Shown here in pieces: positions 1 through 10,022 of a stretch of 13,011 bases of DNA. Below the pieces are notes generated by a model that was given only the letters and a program-made list of their open reading frames with translations, did no database searches and was not told the origin of the DNA. This stretch comes from Deinococcus marmoris DSM 12784 (lineage in GTDB: Bacteria; Deinococcota; Deinococci; Deinococcales; Deinococcaceae), in assembly GCF_000701405.1 (NCBI RefSeq), contig NZ_JNIV01000112.1:1-13011 (forward strand). Reading direction: 5' to 3'. The first letter of the stretch is position 1, and the number at the start of each line of letters is the position of its first letter. The translations under genes and the position numbers were made by a program.

Positions 1-1167
1 ATCGCCAGGCAACATGGACAATAATCGGTCGGCGAAAAATTCGTTATAGGCACGGCGTTTTTCGTCTTCCATGCTGAAGACCAGCGGGCTGACCCGCTGG
101 TTCATCAACTGACTGGCTCTGGCTACAGAAACGCTGTGCAGCGCCATATTCCAGTGGAAGTGCAGCGCCTGAGCCTGACGGGACTGGCAATCATTGAGGC
201 CCGCGAATTGCTTGCCGTCCCGGAACGGAAACTCCATCGCAAAACGAACGCGGTAGAGCCTGACAATGGTGGCCGCGTCCATCGTGGGATCCGTACTGAA
301 CAGCAATTCGAGGGTCGGCCCCGACTTGCCTGGCCACAGCAGGGCCACCACCCGGACCTCTCGCTTCAGTGCCACGGCATACACCACGGTGGTGTATGCC
401 GTGCAGGTGTCCGTCCACGGCAGCACGTCCCAGCGAGAGAAATCGCTCAAACTTACCTTGCCATCGTATTTTTTGGGGCGCCCACGGCGGCCTGTTTTGG
501 GGCCAGGATAGAGATGCTTGAGGGAGGCGTCCCGGCGGAGCTTTCCGACGAAGGGCAGTTGCCCTTCGTCCACTACAGGGTCAACAAACTTTTTCTTGGC
601 GTAGTAGGCATCACTCACTACAGCCAGCACCTGTTCGCGCATGGCATGAGGCAATTGGGTCAAGGTGTTCAGCATGTCCTGGGCGTAGACATCCGTGCGC
701 GTCTGCTTGCCAGGCAAGTTCGCAGGCGTCTGGCTGATGGACAGCGGGAATGGCTGCTGGGTTTCCAGATCGACCCACGTCACACAAGAGCCTTCCAATC
801 CAGAGAGTGAACGCTGTTGACAGCCGCTCCAGAACTGAGCTATGCCAGGGGTACAGTGGCCATTTTTGTTGATGAAGACAGCGTCAATCCCAAGAATGGA
901 TGTTGAACCCAGGCACTCCTGATCTTGCAGCTGCAAGATCAGACGGGTATTCAACTCTACCCATGGCAGGGGTTTCTGGAACCAGGCACGATGGGTTCGC
1001 TCAGATGGCCCGCCATAGCGGGTCAGATTGGTGAAATTCAGTCGTCCAGGAACGACCAGCCACAGCACCAGAAGCACCTGAAGATAGGCAGCCTGGGTGG
1101 CACGCACTCTGGTTCCAGAAAGCAGAGTCGCTAGAATCTGGATGGGGGTCGTCCGTTGTGTTGCCAC
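1..1167 (-). CDS. IS4-family DDE transposase (3' end outside window)
   Basis: This would cut and rejoin the ends of an insertion sequence. The frame is open for 389 codons from GTG (1167-1165) to the window edge, so the C-terminus is missing. A TGA at 1173-1171 closes the frame upstream and no early in-frame ATG exists, which makes GTG the best start. DDE residues are visible: Asp95 in GIDAVFINKNG, Asp186 in VVSDAYYAKKKF and Glu312. Glu312 lies in YRVRFAMEFPFRDGK, an exact Y-(2)-R-(3)-E-(6)-K signature (Y305, R308, E312, K319) of the IS4 and related families. The stretch FWSGC after the first Asp is also typical. Base composition is visibly less GC-rich than the neighbours, in line with transfer. 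The gene contains several perfect inverted repeats, listed separately. It lies downstream of and in the same direction as the YihY gene. The family call is firm, the subgroup is not. Confidence 0.9.
   Translation of the reverse strand, partial: MATQRTTPIQILATLLSGTRVRATQAAYLQVLLVLWLVVPGRLNFTNLTRYGGPSERTHRAWFQKPLPWVELNTRLILQLQDQECLGSTSILGIDAVFINKNGHCTPGIAQFWSGCQQRSLSGLEGSCVTWVDLETQQPFPLSISQTPANLPGKQTRTDVYAQDMLNTLTQLPHAMREQVLAVVSDAYYAKKKFVDPVVDEGQLPFVGKLRRDASLKHLYPGPKTGRRGRPKKYDGKVSLSDFSRWDVLPWTDTCTAYTTVVYAVALKREVRVVALLWPGKSGPTLELLFSTDPTMDAATIVRLYRVRFAMEFPFRDGKQFAGLNDCQSRQAQALHFHWNMALHSVSVARASQLMNQRVSPLVFSMEDEKRRAYNEFFADRLLSMLPGD
80..101. repeat. Inverted repeat, 9-bp arms, 4-nt loop
   Basis: Perfect arms ACCAGCGGG (80-88) and CCCGCTGGT (93-101) lie near the visible 3' part of the transposase gene. 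This is the fourth such repeat inside one reading frame. Confidence 0.85.
373..403. repeat. 31-nt inverted repeat, 15-bp arms, 1-nt centre
   Basis: Arms 373-387 and 389-403 are perfect reverse complements around base 388. The repeat lies inside the transposase reading frame, between the second Asp and the Glu of the DDE triad, and encodes roughly TAYTTVVYAV. Confidence 0.92.
547..570. repeat. Inverted repeat, 11-bp arms, 2-nt loop
   Basis: Perfect arms GACGAAGGGCA (547-557) and TGCCCTTCGTC (560-570) lie in the transposase gene just after the second catalytic Asp. Confidence 0.9.
919..942. repeat. 24-bp perfect palindrome inside transposase gene
   Basis: Twelve-base arms (919-930 and 931-942) are perfectly complementary with no spacer, centred on CTGCAGCTGCAG-like sequence. 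It encodes residues around LILQLQDQ of the transposase, about 12 codons before the first catalytic Asp. Confidence 0.9.
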
Positions 1168-1188
1168 ACATCAACATGGACGATCCCC
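1144..1188 (-). promoter_or_regulatory. Hairpin enclosing the transposase start codon
   Basis: Arms at 1144-1154 and 1178-1188 pair over 11 positions with one mismatch (GGGGATCGTCC against GGACGACCCCC, minus strand). The GTG start at 1167-1165 is in the loop and the purine-rich GGGG stretch before it is in the 5' arm. In IS10 and IS50, RNA structures at the transposase start limit translation from read-through transcripts; the same role here is an inference. Confidence 0.55.
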
Positions 1189-1252
1189 ACCCCATTCGTC
1201 AAAAACCTTCCGGACTACTGTTTATGACATCTGCTCTAAAAACCGACTGCGC

Positions 1253-2422
1253 CTACTTCCCCTTGCCCCCGGTCCAGCCCAGCAGCCGCAACACGATCAC
1301 GGCGGGCACGGCCAGCACGGCGCGCACGGCGTTCCAGACGGTACCGCGCACGCTGGGCAGCAGCCGTCCCTCGGCGCGGGTGGGGGCGTGGGGCAGCACA
1401 CGGGGAATTTTGGAACTTGCCGTGTCCAGCAGATCGCCCAGACGGCCCGGCAGCGGCGAACCCTTCTGCTTTTTCTGGCGGGCTTCCAGTTCCTGGGCAG
1501 TGGGGGCAGCGTCGATCTGCACGCCCTTTTCCACCAGCGCGGCCTTCTTTTCCACGCTGCCCGCGCCCCCTGCGCCAGAGCCGTACTTCTGCGAGTACAC
1601 CCAGGTCACCTCTGCACCGAAGAAGAAGACCATGCTGGAAAAGTAGATCCACAGCAGCAGCAACACCAGCGACCCGGCGGCCCCGAAGGCACTGCCCGGC
1701 GCGGCCTGACCCAGATAGATGCCGATACCAAGTTGCCCCAGCGTGAACAGCACCGAGGTGATGGCCGAGCCGATCCAGACTTCCTTCCACTGGAGTTTGA
1801 CATTGGGCAGCGTCTTGTACAGCGCGGCGAACACCACCGTCAGGATGCCCGCGCTGACCACGAAGGTCACGACGCGCACAAAGAAAGTTCCCAGGCCAAT
1901 CGTTTCGCCCAGTTGCTCGGCGATGGCCGACAGGTAGGTGTTGCCTATCAGAAAGGCGATGATGATCACGCCGATGCCCAGCACCAGCGCAAAAGACAGT
2001 AGCCGCGACTTGATCACGTTCAGGATGCCGTTGCCCGTGGGCGGTTCTGCGCCCCACAGCGTGTTCAGGGCGTCCTGAAGCTGCACGAACAGCCCGGTGG
2101 ACCCCATGAAGAGCGTCACGAAGCCCGCGATGCTGGCCAGCAGGGTGGACTGTTGCAGTTTGCTGCCGTCTGGCACGATGCCCTTGACAAATTCCACGGC
2201 GCTCTGGTTGAGGTTGGCAGCCAGGAATTCAAACAACTGTTCCTGCACGTTGGCGTCTGCCAGCAGCCCACTGGCGACGGCCAGCACGAAAAACAGCAGC
2301 GGCGCGATGGCGAAGATGGCGTAATACGCCAGCGCGGCAGCCAGACGCGGGGCCTTGTCCTGGCTGAAGGCCAGCGCAGCCTCGCGCAGCAGGGTGAACA
2401 GATTGGCGGGCGTGAACCTCAT
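1253..2422 (-). CDS. YihY/BrkB-family inner-membrane protein
   Basis: This is a polytopic cytoplasmic-membrane protein of the YihY/BrkB family (once misnamed ribonuclease BN; the true role is unsettled). The 389-residue product has hydrophobic segments near residues 28-50, 93-112, 140-165, 185-205, 220-240 and 245-275. The family-typical stretches ALAYYAIFAIAPLLFF near the N-terminus and LLLLWIYFSSMVFFFGAEV before the tail are clear. The last 110 or so residues form a charged, Ala/Gly-rich cytoplasmic-type tail ending in a short hydrophobic stretch, VLAVPAVIVLRLLGW; the usual family core ends before this. The start is supported by a TACACT box 6 nt upstream and no Shine-Dalgarno. The gene is divergent from the thioesterase gene and directly upstream of the IS transposase, with no terminator visible after the stop. 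Confidence 0.88.
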   Translation of the reverse strand: MRFTPANLFTLLREAALAFSQDKAPRLAAALAYYAIFAIAPLLFFVLAVASGLLADANVQEQLFEFLAANLNQSAVEFVKGIVPDGSKLQQSTLLASIAGFVTLFMGSTGLFVQLQDALNTLWGAEPPTGNGILNVIKSRLLSFALVLGIGVIIIAFLIGNTYLSAIAEQLGETIGLGTFFVRVVTFVVSAGILTVVFAALYKTLPNVKLQWKEVWIGSAITSVLFTLGQLGIGIYLGQAAPGSAFGAAGSLVLLLLWIYFSSMVFFFGAEVTWVYSQKYGSGAGGAGSVEKKAALVEKGVQIDAAPTAQELEARQKKQKGSPLPGRLGDLLDTASSKIPRVLPHAPTRAEGRLLPSVRGTVWNAVRAVLAVPAVIVLRLLGWTGGKGK

Positions 2423-2428
2423 GGGGGC

Positions 2429-2434
2429 AGTGTA
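2429..2434 (-). promoter_or_regulatory. -10 box TACACT, leaderless type, for YihY gene
   Basis: TACACT ends 6 nt before the ATG at 2422, so transcription would begin at or next to the start codon. No convincing -35 is seen and no Shine-Dalgarno precedes the ATG. The identical hexamer occupies the same place before the DUF1844 gene. Confidence 0.5.
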
Positions 2435-2463
2435 GCGGGCGACCCCGACTCCGCTGGTTGGCT

Positions 2464-2469
2464 TAATCT
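2464..2469 (+). promoter_or_regulatory. -10 box TAATCT, leaderless type, for thioesterase
   Basis: TAATCT is separated by 6 nt (TAAAAAG region) from the ATG at 2476. There is no Shine-Dalgarno and no recognisable -35. The two divergent genes share only 53 bp between their start codons. Confidence 0.5.
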
Positions 2470-2475
2470 AAAAAG

Positions 2476-2898
2476 ATGCGCCCCATTCCTGACGGTTTCA
2501 CACAGACCCTGACCCTGACGGTGACCCCCGAGATGACCGTCGATTTCGGTGAATTCGGCGCGGTTCATCCGGTCTACGCCACCTACTGGATGGCCAAACA
2601 CTTCGAGGAAGCGGGCCGCAAGATCATCCTGCCGTTTCTGGAAGACGGCGAGGGCGGCATCGGCTCTCAGGTGGAGGTGATCCACACTGGCCCGGCCCTG
2701 CCCGGCATGACTGTGACCGTCACGGCCACCTTCACGGGTCAGCAGGGGCGGCGCATCCACGCCAGTATGCGCGCCGTCACCGAACTGGGCGACGAGATCG
2801 GTCACGGCAGCACCACGCAGGCCGCCCTGCCGCAGACGCGTATCGACGCCAATTTTGAGGCGCTGCGGGGGCGCTGGGCAGCCAGCAGGGCAGGGTAG
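2476..2898 (+). CDS. Hotdog-fold thioesterase, fluoroacetyl-CoA thioesterase (FlK)-like
   Basis: This is a 140-residue single hotdog domain likely to hydrolyse a small acyl-CoA in the cytosol. The FlK-type layout is clear: [19 protein letters not shown] forms the central helix, followed by [20 protein letters not shown] and the strand TVTVTATF, then [11 protein letters not shown] and the closing IGHGSTTQA strand. Counting residues, Thr36, Glu44 and His70 have exactly the spacing of the FlK triad Thr42/Glu50/His76 (8 and 26 residues apart), so the active site appears intact. The natural substrate cannot be read from the sequence; most family members are not fluoroacetate enzymes. It has its own start-proximal -10 box and is followed after about 110 bp by malic enzyme in the same direction, without an obvious terminator between them. 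Confidence 0.85.
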   Translation: MRPIPDGFTQTLTLTVTPEMTVDFGEFGAVHPVYATYWMAKHFEEAGRKIILPFLEDGEGGIGSQVEVIHTGPALPGMTVTVTATFTGQQGRRIHASMRAVTELGDEIGHGSTTQAALPQTRIDANFEALRGRWAASRAG

Positions 2899-2923
2899 CG
2901 CAGCATCTGACCCCCGCTATTTG

Positions 2924-2936
2924 CCAGTTAAACTGG
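2924..2936. repeat. Short palindrome upstream of malic enzyme
   Basis: CCAGTT and AACTGG flank a single A. It lies about 70 bp before the malic enzyme start and 14 nt before a TTGACT hexamer (2951-2956), a position suited to an operator, but no regulator is identifiable. Confidence 0.3.
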
Positions 2937-2992
2937 GCCGACAAACCACTTTGACTTCTAAGTAAATGGGTATGGGGGGTCTGCTGGCCCGC

Positions 2993-2998
2993 TATGCT
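2993..2998 (+). promoter_or_regulatory. Candidate -10 box TATGCT for malic enzyme
   Basis: TATGCT lies 10 nt before the ATG at 3009. A good TTGACT hexamer (-35-like) sits at 2951-2956 but is 36 nt away, so it does not pair with this box; with TATGGG at 2971 the spacer would be only 14 nt. The promoter is thus uncertain. The purine run GGGGGA (2999-3004) can serve as Shine-Dalgarno for the ATG at 3009. Confidence 0.35.
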
Positions 2999-3008
2999 GG
3001 GGGACACT

Positions 3009-4749
<1,741 letters not shown>

Positions 4750-4760
<11 letters not shown>

Positions 4761-5043
4761 TCGTATCGGAATCCATGGCCGTTTAGTTGTTTGCCACGAG
4801 ATGATTGGCAGGCTGCTGCGAATGCATCTGCTGGGGCTGACCCCTGCCCAGGCAATGGCCCTCAGCCATTTGCGGGACGTGGTTTACCGAATTGAGGACG
4901 GGGATTGACCGCGAGCGTGGGCGGTGGGACGTTTCGCGCGCTTGAAGATTCCTGATGAGGCTGGGGGCGTTGTCGCAGTTGGTGGCCTGCTGTCTCAAGC
5001 GCAAGAGTTCTGTTTGCTGAGCGCTCTAGATTTGTCAGGGTGA
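4750..5043 (+). pseudogene. Possible broken reading frame of unknown origin
   Basis: This otherwise empty stretch after malic enzyme holds one frame that is open from 4750 to the stop at 5041-5043 except for a single TGA at 4906-4908. From the ATG at 4801 it reads 35 residues (MIGRLLRMHLLGLTPAQAMA then LSHLRDVVYRIEDGD), the stop, then 44 more residues including GRFARLKIPDEAGGVVAVGG. The composition is protein-like on both sides of the stop, which suggests a decayed gene or a short real ORF 4801-4908. I do not recognise the family. Long open frames arise easily in GC-rich DNA, so confidence is low. No terminator, tRNA or promoter for malic enzyme's neighbours is evident here apart from a TAGATT box at 5027. 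Confidence 0.25.
5027..5032 (+). promoter_or_regulatory. -10 box TAGATT before small membrane protein
   Basis: TAGATT ends 7 nt before the GTG at 5040, matching the start-proximal TANNNT geometry of other genes in this window. No -35 is recognisable. Confidence 0.35.
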
Positions 5044-5465
5044 GCAGGCCGCAACCCTCTGGACGACACGGCCCACCCCGGCCCAATATGATCTCTCCTC
5101 GACTGCCTGCCTTTGCCGTGGTGCCTCGCTGCCCGCTTCATCTGCCCATCGCGTATCTGGTGCTGGCGTTTTTTGCTGTGGGAATGCCCATCATCATGTT
5201 TCAAAACGCCAGCGCGTGGCTGCCAGTAGGGCTGCTGGAAGCGCGCTGCGAGGCTGCTTACCGGGCCAGTTCCTATCCGCAATTCGAGAAACCGAGCTTC
5301 TCTTTCGTCTATGGAGGCAAAACCGCCTACGTCTTTGAAGCCAGTAGCGCCAAAATGACGGTGACAGAGTTTGCCACCCTTTCGTTGCCATCTGACCAGT
5401 GGAAGCGGGTTCGCCTGGCCTGTCTGGCCGGAATGAAAGGCAGGGTCAAGTTACAGCCCCTTTGA
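5040..5465 (+). CDS. Small membrane-anchored protein of unknown function
   Basis: The gene is not recognised. The 141-residue product has a basic, Pro-rich N-terminus (about 32 residues), one hydrophobic segment near residues 35-56 (LPIAYLVLAFFAVGMPIIMF) and a mostly polar remainder of about 85 residues, which fits a single-pass membrane protein or a protein with an uncleaved signal. Two Cys (one in ARCEAAY, one in LACLAG) lie in the polar part and could pair if it is outside the cell. GTG at 5040 is chosen for the TAGATT box 7 nt upstream; ATG at 5088 in the same frame would give 125 residues and keep the membrane segment. Codon choice is less GC-biased than in the neighbours. It may be lineage-specific. 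Confidence 0.5.
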   Translation: MSRPQPSGRHGPPRPNMISPRLPAFAVVPRCPLHLPIAYLVLAFFAVGMPIIMFQNASAWLPVGLLEARCEAAYRASSYPQFEKPSFSFVYGGKTAYVFEASSAKMTVTEFATLSLPSDQWKRVRLACLAGMKGRVKLQPL

Positions 5466-5513
5466 TTGTTTCCAATCCCCCACGCCCTCACCCCGCCCCT
5501 GACCGCCTCGCCC

Positions 5514-5519
5514 TAAACT
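5514..5519 (+). promoter_or_regulatory. -10 box TAAACT upstream of dnaX
   Basis: TAAACT ends 6 nt before a GTG at 5526. A transcript beginning there would carry a leader of about 98 nt before the dnaX ATG at 5624, or be leaderless for the short ORF at 5526. No -35 is recognisable in the C-rich upstream sequence. Confidence 0.45.
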
Positions 5520-5525
5520 GGGGGG

Positions 5526-5623
5526 GTGAAGAGGTGTGTGGTGTGCGGTGAATGTCCAGCGGTCCAGAGATCGGTCTTTTTTGCTGTCTCACTGGTTATT
5601 CACTGCTTCTCGGAGGTACGCGC

Positions 5624-5627
<4 letters not shown>
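5526..5627 (+). CDS. Possible 33-residue leader ORF coupled to dnaX
   Basis: From GTG at 5526 the frame runs 33 codons to TGA (5625-5627), which overlaps the dnaX start as ATGA. The GTG is exactly 6 nt after TAAACT, the same leaderless geometry as the thioesterase and Uma2 starts. The product begins MKRCVVCGECPAVQRS, with a CxxCxxC cluster, followed by a short hydrophobic stretch. If real it may couple translation to dnaX or act as a leader peptide; it could equally be a chance frame. The dnaX Shine-Dalgarno (GGAGG) lies inside its last codons. Confidence 0.35.
5612..5616 (+). promoter_or_regulatory. Shine-Dalgarno GGAGG deciding the dnaX start
   Basis: GGAGG is 7 nt before the ATG at 5624, an ideal spacing. 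It selects MSAIYQRARPIRW as the N-terminus over the in-frame ATG at 5552. Confidence 0.85.
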
Positions 5628-7930
<2,303 letters not shown>

Positions 7931-7939
7931 TTCAGCGCC

Positions 7940-8395
7940 TCAATCCAGCTCAAGCGTGATCGTCACTGGGCCGTCGTTGCTCAGGTCGATGACCATATGG
8001 TCGCCGAAACGGCCCTCGCCCACCGTTAAACCCAGGTCGCGCAGGGCGGCGTTGAACGTGCCGTACAGCTCGCGGGCGTGTTCAGGCGGGGCCGCGCCGA
8101 TGAAGCTGGGGCGGTTGCCTGCGCGGGTGTCGGCGTATAGCGTGAACTGACTGATGCTCAGAATGCCGCCGCCCTGCCCCTGAGCAACACAGTCCAGAAC
8201 GCTGCGGTTCATCTTGCCCGCATCGTCGCCGAAGATTCGCAATTTGGCAATCTTGGCCGCCAGGGCTTTCGCGGTCTTGGCGCTGTCCCCCGGCGCGACG
8301 CCCAGCAGGACCAGCAATCCTGGCCCGGTCTGCCCAGTGACCTCGCCCGCCACGGTGCAGATGGCGTGGTTCACGCGCTGGATGACGGCGCGCAC
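7940..8395 (-). CDS. dtd: D-aminoacyl-tRNA deacylase
   Basis: It hydrolyses D-amino acids (and glycine from tRNA-Ala) off mischarged tRNA, keeping D-residues out of proteins; it works as a cytosolic dimer. The 151-residue product has the family length and both signatures: SQFTLYADTRAGNRPSF, carrying the catalytic Ser-Gln-Phe-Thr region, and NDGPVT (140-145), carrying the Gly-cisPro chiral-proofreading dipeptide. The N-terminus MRAVIQRV is also typical. The start is GTG at 8395-8393, sharing its G with the TAG stop of the upstream DUF1844 gene (TAGTG), so translation is probably coupled. Its stop is 9 bp from the dnaX stop, convergent, with no room for a separate terminator. Confidence 0.95.
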   Translation of the reverse strand: MRAVIQRVNHAICTVAGEVTGQTGPGLLVLLGVAPGDSAKTAKALAAKIAKLRIFGDDAGKMNRSVLDCVAQGQGGGILSISQFTLYADTRAGNRPSFIGAAPPEHARELYGTFNAALRDLGLTVGEGRFGDHMVIDLSNDGPVTITLELD

Positions 8396-8682
8396 TAGTT
8401 GCCCTGTGGGTCATTGCTCTGTGTGCCGCTGCCCAGCCGTTCGCGCAGGCTGGAAATCGCCCCGGTCAGCAGATCGGCCTCTGCAAAATCCAGATTGCCG
8501 CGCGTCTTATCGGCCAGCATGGTCAGCAGCTTTAAACTGCGCTCAGCGGTCTGGCGGGCGCGGCCCTCCTGCAACAACCCGTCGCGAGCGGCGCTGGCCG
8601 TGGCGGCGTTCAGATCGCCCAGCGCGGCCTCGGCGGTGGCCTGAAGAGAATTGACGAGTCCGACGAATTCAGGATGGGGCAT
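8395..8682 (-). CDS. DUF1844-family protein
   Basis: This is a 95-residue helical cytosolic protein starting MPHPEFVGLVNSLQ. The C-terminal half matches the DUF1844 pattern: ARQTAERSLKLLTMLADKTR followed by GNLDFAEADLLTGAISSLRERL; family members share the LI..L..L..KTRGNLT-like core. Function of the family is unknown. The start at 8682 is chosen because TACACT lies 7 nt upstream and because the longer frame from 8748 would add a Pro-rich, unconserved-looking 22 residues encoded across the promoter. It overlaps dtd by one base at its stop, forming a two-gene unit. Confidence 0.8.
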   Translation of the reverse strand: MPHPEFVGLVNSLQATAEAALGDLNAATASAARDGLLQEGRARQTAERSLKLLTMLADKTRGNLDFAEADLLTGAISSLRERLGSGTQSNDPQGN

Positions 8683-8689
8683 GGGCGTC

Positions 8690-8695
8690 AGTGTA
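8690..8695 (-). promoter_or_regulatory. -10 box TACACT, leaderless type, for DUF1844-dtd
   Basis: TACACT ends 7 nt before the ATG at 8682, and no Shine-Dalgarno intervenes. The identical hexamer is placed the same way before the YihY gene. Confidence 0.5.
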
Positions 8696-8773
8696 CGGGG
8701 CGGGGGAGGGCCGGGCGTCCTCCAGGATTTCAATTCTGGAATGGACATGCGGCGGTATGGCCACTTTCACGCA

Positions 8774-8820
8774 AGTCAGGACCACAGTCAGGCCCTTGCG
8801 TCAGTCACATCGTCTGACGC
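8774..8820. repeat. Clustered GTCAG motifs between DUF1844 and UDG genes
   Basis: AGTCAGG occurs at 8774-8780 and again at 8786-8792 (12-bp period). GCGTCAG at 8798-8804 and its inverse CTGACGC at 8814-8820 form a 7-bp-arm stem with a 9-nt loop. The stem could mark the 3' end of the UDG transcript, but no T-run follows on either strand, so its role is open. Confidence 0.3.
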
Positions 8821-8865
8821 CGATCAACCCAGAGTGACACTCATCACGCATCAGGGGCCAGAACT

Positions 8866-9537
8866 TCAGAACAGCCCCGGCTGACCGTCCATCTCCGGCG
8901 GCCTGAGCTGCGCCAGTTCCCCCGGCTCCTTCTCGCCGCGCAGCACGGCGGCCACCTCGCGGATATCACGCCAGGTCAGCGCTTTGGGACTGCCGGGAGT
9001 GCGGGCGGCATTTCGCAGCAGGTAGGCGGGGTGAAACATTGGCATCAGCAGCGCCTCATACGTCCCGCCCTTTCCGTCGCTGTGCGTGGATCCGAACCAC
9101 TGGCCGCGCAGGCTGGCGACACCGCGCCCGGTCTTCAGCAGGTGCTGGGTGGCGGTGTTGCCCAGGCTCAGGATGATGCGGGGGCGCAAAAAGGAGAGCT
9201 GGGCGTCCAGCCACAGGTCCGTGCAGGTCTCGATCTCATCGGGCCGGGGGGTGCGGTTGCCGGGTGGGCGGCAGCGAACGGTGTTGGTCAGGTATGCCTC
9301 ATCCCGCGCGATTCCCGCCGAGGCCAGGATGCGGTCCAGCAGTTCTCCACCCTGGCCCACAAAAGGGCGGCGAAGGCGGTCTTCCTCGCGCCCCGGCCCC
9401 TCGCCGACAATGACCAGCCGGGCAGAGGGGTCGCCCTCGGCCACCACCACCCCGGTGCAGCCGGGGCGCAGGAGGCAGGCGACGCAGCCCACGCTCCGCA
9501 ACTCCAGCGCCTGCAATGCGGCCCTGCGTGAAGTCAT
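8866..9537 (-). CDS. Family-4 (Fe-S) uracil-DNA glycosylase
   Basis: It excises uracil from DNA to start base-excision repair. The 223-residue product has the four cluster cysteines of family-4 UDGs: C18-X2-C21 near the N-terminus and C89-X15-C105. Motif 1 is GEGPGREED (45-53) followed by RRPFVGQGG, the [14 protein letters not shown] block precedes C105, and motif 3 is [10 protein letters not shown] with its His near residue 168. Length fits the family. It is the second gene of a minus-strand pair: its ATG is 13 bp after the stop of the upstream 135-residue gene with no Shine-Dalgarno between, so it probably relies on the upstream transcript and on re-initiation or a leaderless-like start. 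Family-4 enzymes are common in thermophiles and in Deinococcus. Confidence 0.93.
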   Translation of the reverse strand: MTSRRAALQALELRSVGCVACLLRPGCTGVVVAEGDPSARLVIVGEGPGREEDRLRRPFVGQGGELLDRILASAGIARDEAYLTNTVRCRPPGNRTPRPDEIETCTDLWLDAQLSFLRPRIILSLGNTATQHLLKTGRGVASLRGQWFGSTHSDGKGGTYEALLMPMFHPAYLLRNAARTPGSPKALTWRDIREVAAVLRGEKEPGELAQLRPPEMDGQPGLF

Positions 9538-9550
9538 CTGGCGGGCGGCG

Positions 9551-9958
9551 TCAGCTTCCAGCCGTGACTCCTGCTGGAGACGCAGCTTCTGGCGACGCGG
9601 CCAGTTTGGGGCGGCGGCTGCGGGCCTCGCGGCGGGTCTTGGGGTCCAGGCCCACCAGCAGAAAGAAATTCTCCAGCGCGTTCTCGCGGCCCTTCAGATC
9701 GGGATGTTCGTTCTCGGGCGTGCCGGTGGAAAACGGAATGGCCTCGTACAGTTCCAGGGCGTGGGCAATCACGTCGTCGGGCGCGTGCTTCTCGGCGTAG
9801 GTCCCCAGCGCCACATAGACCTCGCGGCGGCATTCGGCGTGTTTCAAGAAGGCGTCCGGCCAGGGTGTCTCGGGGGCGCGCAGCATGTCCTGGCGGGCAA
9901 TCCGGCGGTAGTGCTTCAGACCTTGCAGGAGCTGATCGGTGGTCATGGGTTCCTTCAT
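9551..9958 (-). CDS. Conserved-looking cytosolic protein of unknown function
   Basis: The gene is not recognised. The 135-residue product starts [19 protein letters not shown] and appears soluble and mainly helical, with no signal or membrane segment. A charged middle region with [20 protein letters not shown] and [20 protein letters not shown] is followed by a basic then Ala/Pro/Ser-rich tail of about 25 residues. The start is firmly supported by GGAGG 4 nt upstream; the same frame is open further back to 10096 but that segment spans the promoter. It is transcribed ahead of the UDG gene with 13 bp between them, so the pair is likely one operon, though this does not prove a repair role. Confidence 0.7.
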   Translation of the reverse strand: MKEPMTTDQLLQGLKHYRRIARQDMLRAPETPWPDAFLKHAECRREVYVALGTYAEKHAPDDVIAHALELYEAIPFSTGTPENEHPDLKGRENALENFFLLVGLDPKTRREARSRRPKLAASPEAASPAGVTAGS

Positions 9959-9962
9959 CGGT

Positions 9963-9967
9963 CCTCC
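9963..9967 (-). promoter_or_regulatory. Shine-Dalgarno GGAGG for the gene starting at 9958
   Basis: GGAGG is followed by ACCG and the ATG. It fixes the start over longer in-frame extensions. Confidence 0.75.
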
Positions 9968-10016
9968 AGATTGGGCGGTCGGGCTGTGGGCAATCGGGCG
10001 GTGGTGGCCTGCGCCA

Positions 10017-10022
10017 AGTATA
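10017..10022 (-). promoter_or_regulatory. -10 box TATACT for the unknown gene-UDG unit
   Basis: TATACT matches the consensus TATAAT at five of six positions and lies about 58 bp before the ATG at 9958. The -35 position (GGACTT) is weak. Two inverted repeats lie just upstream, CCGCAG/CTGCGG (10034-10050) and GGTCCGC/GCGGACC (10049-10079), possibly operators. Confidence 0.45.

Larger units (their letters stand above)
1..1252 (-). mobile_element. Insertion sequence, partial, IS4-type
   Basis: The element is inferred from the transposase it carries. Its transposase-proximal end must lie between the hairpin ending at 1188 and the stop codon of the YihY gene at 1253, but the terminal inverted repeat and target duplication cannot be fixed because the other end is outside the window. 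The upper coordinate is therefore only a limit. No terminator is seen between the YihY stop and the transposase, so read-through into the element is plausible. Confidence 0.5.

Noticed and set aside
136..810. Long plus-strand open frame over the left edge (224 codons)
   Set aside because: It is antisense to the transposase frame, which carries the full DDE and YREK signatures; the plus-strand translation resembles nothing.
1222..1230. TTATGACAT resembling half of a radiation/desiccation response motif
   Set aside because: The second half-site is absent and no gene starts just downstream.
2994..3008. Upstream ATG for malic enzyme
   Set aside because: It overlaps the TATGCT box, and ATG 3009 is preceded by GGGGGA.
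5552..5623. Upstream in-frame ATG for dnaX
   Set aside because: It would add 24 unconserved-looking residues, whereas ATG 5624 has GGAGG at ideal spacing and gives the expected MSAIYQRARP N-terminus.
8683..8748. Longer N-terminus for the DUF1844 protein
   Set aside because: The extra 22 residues are Pro-rich and span the TACACT box that fits the start at 8682.
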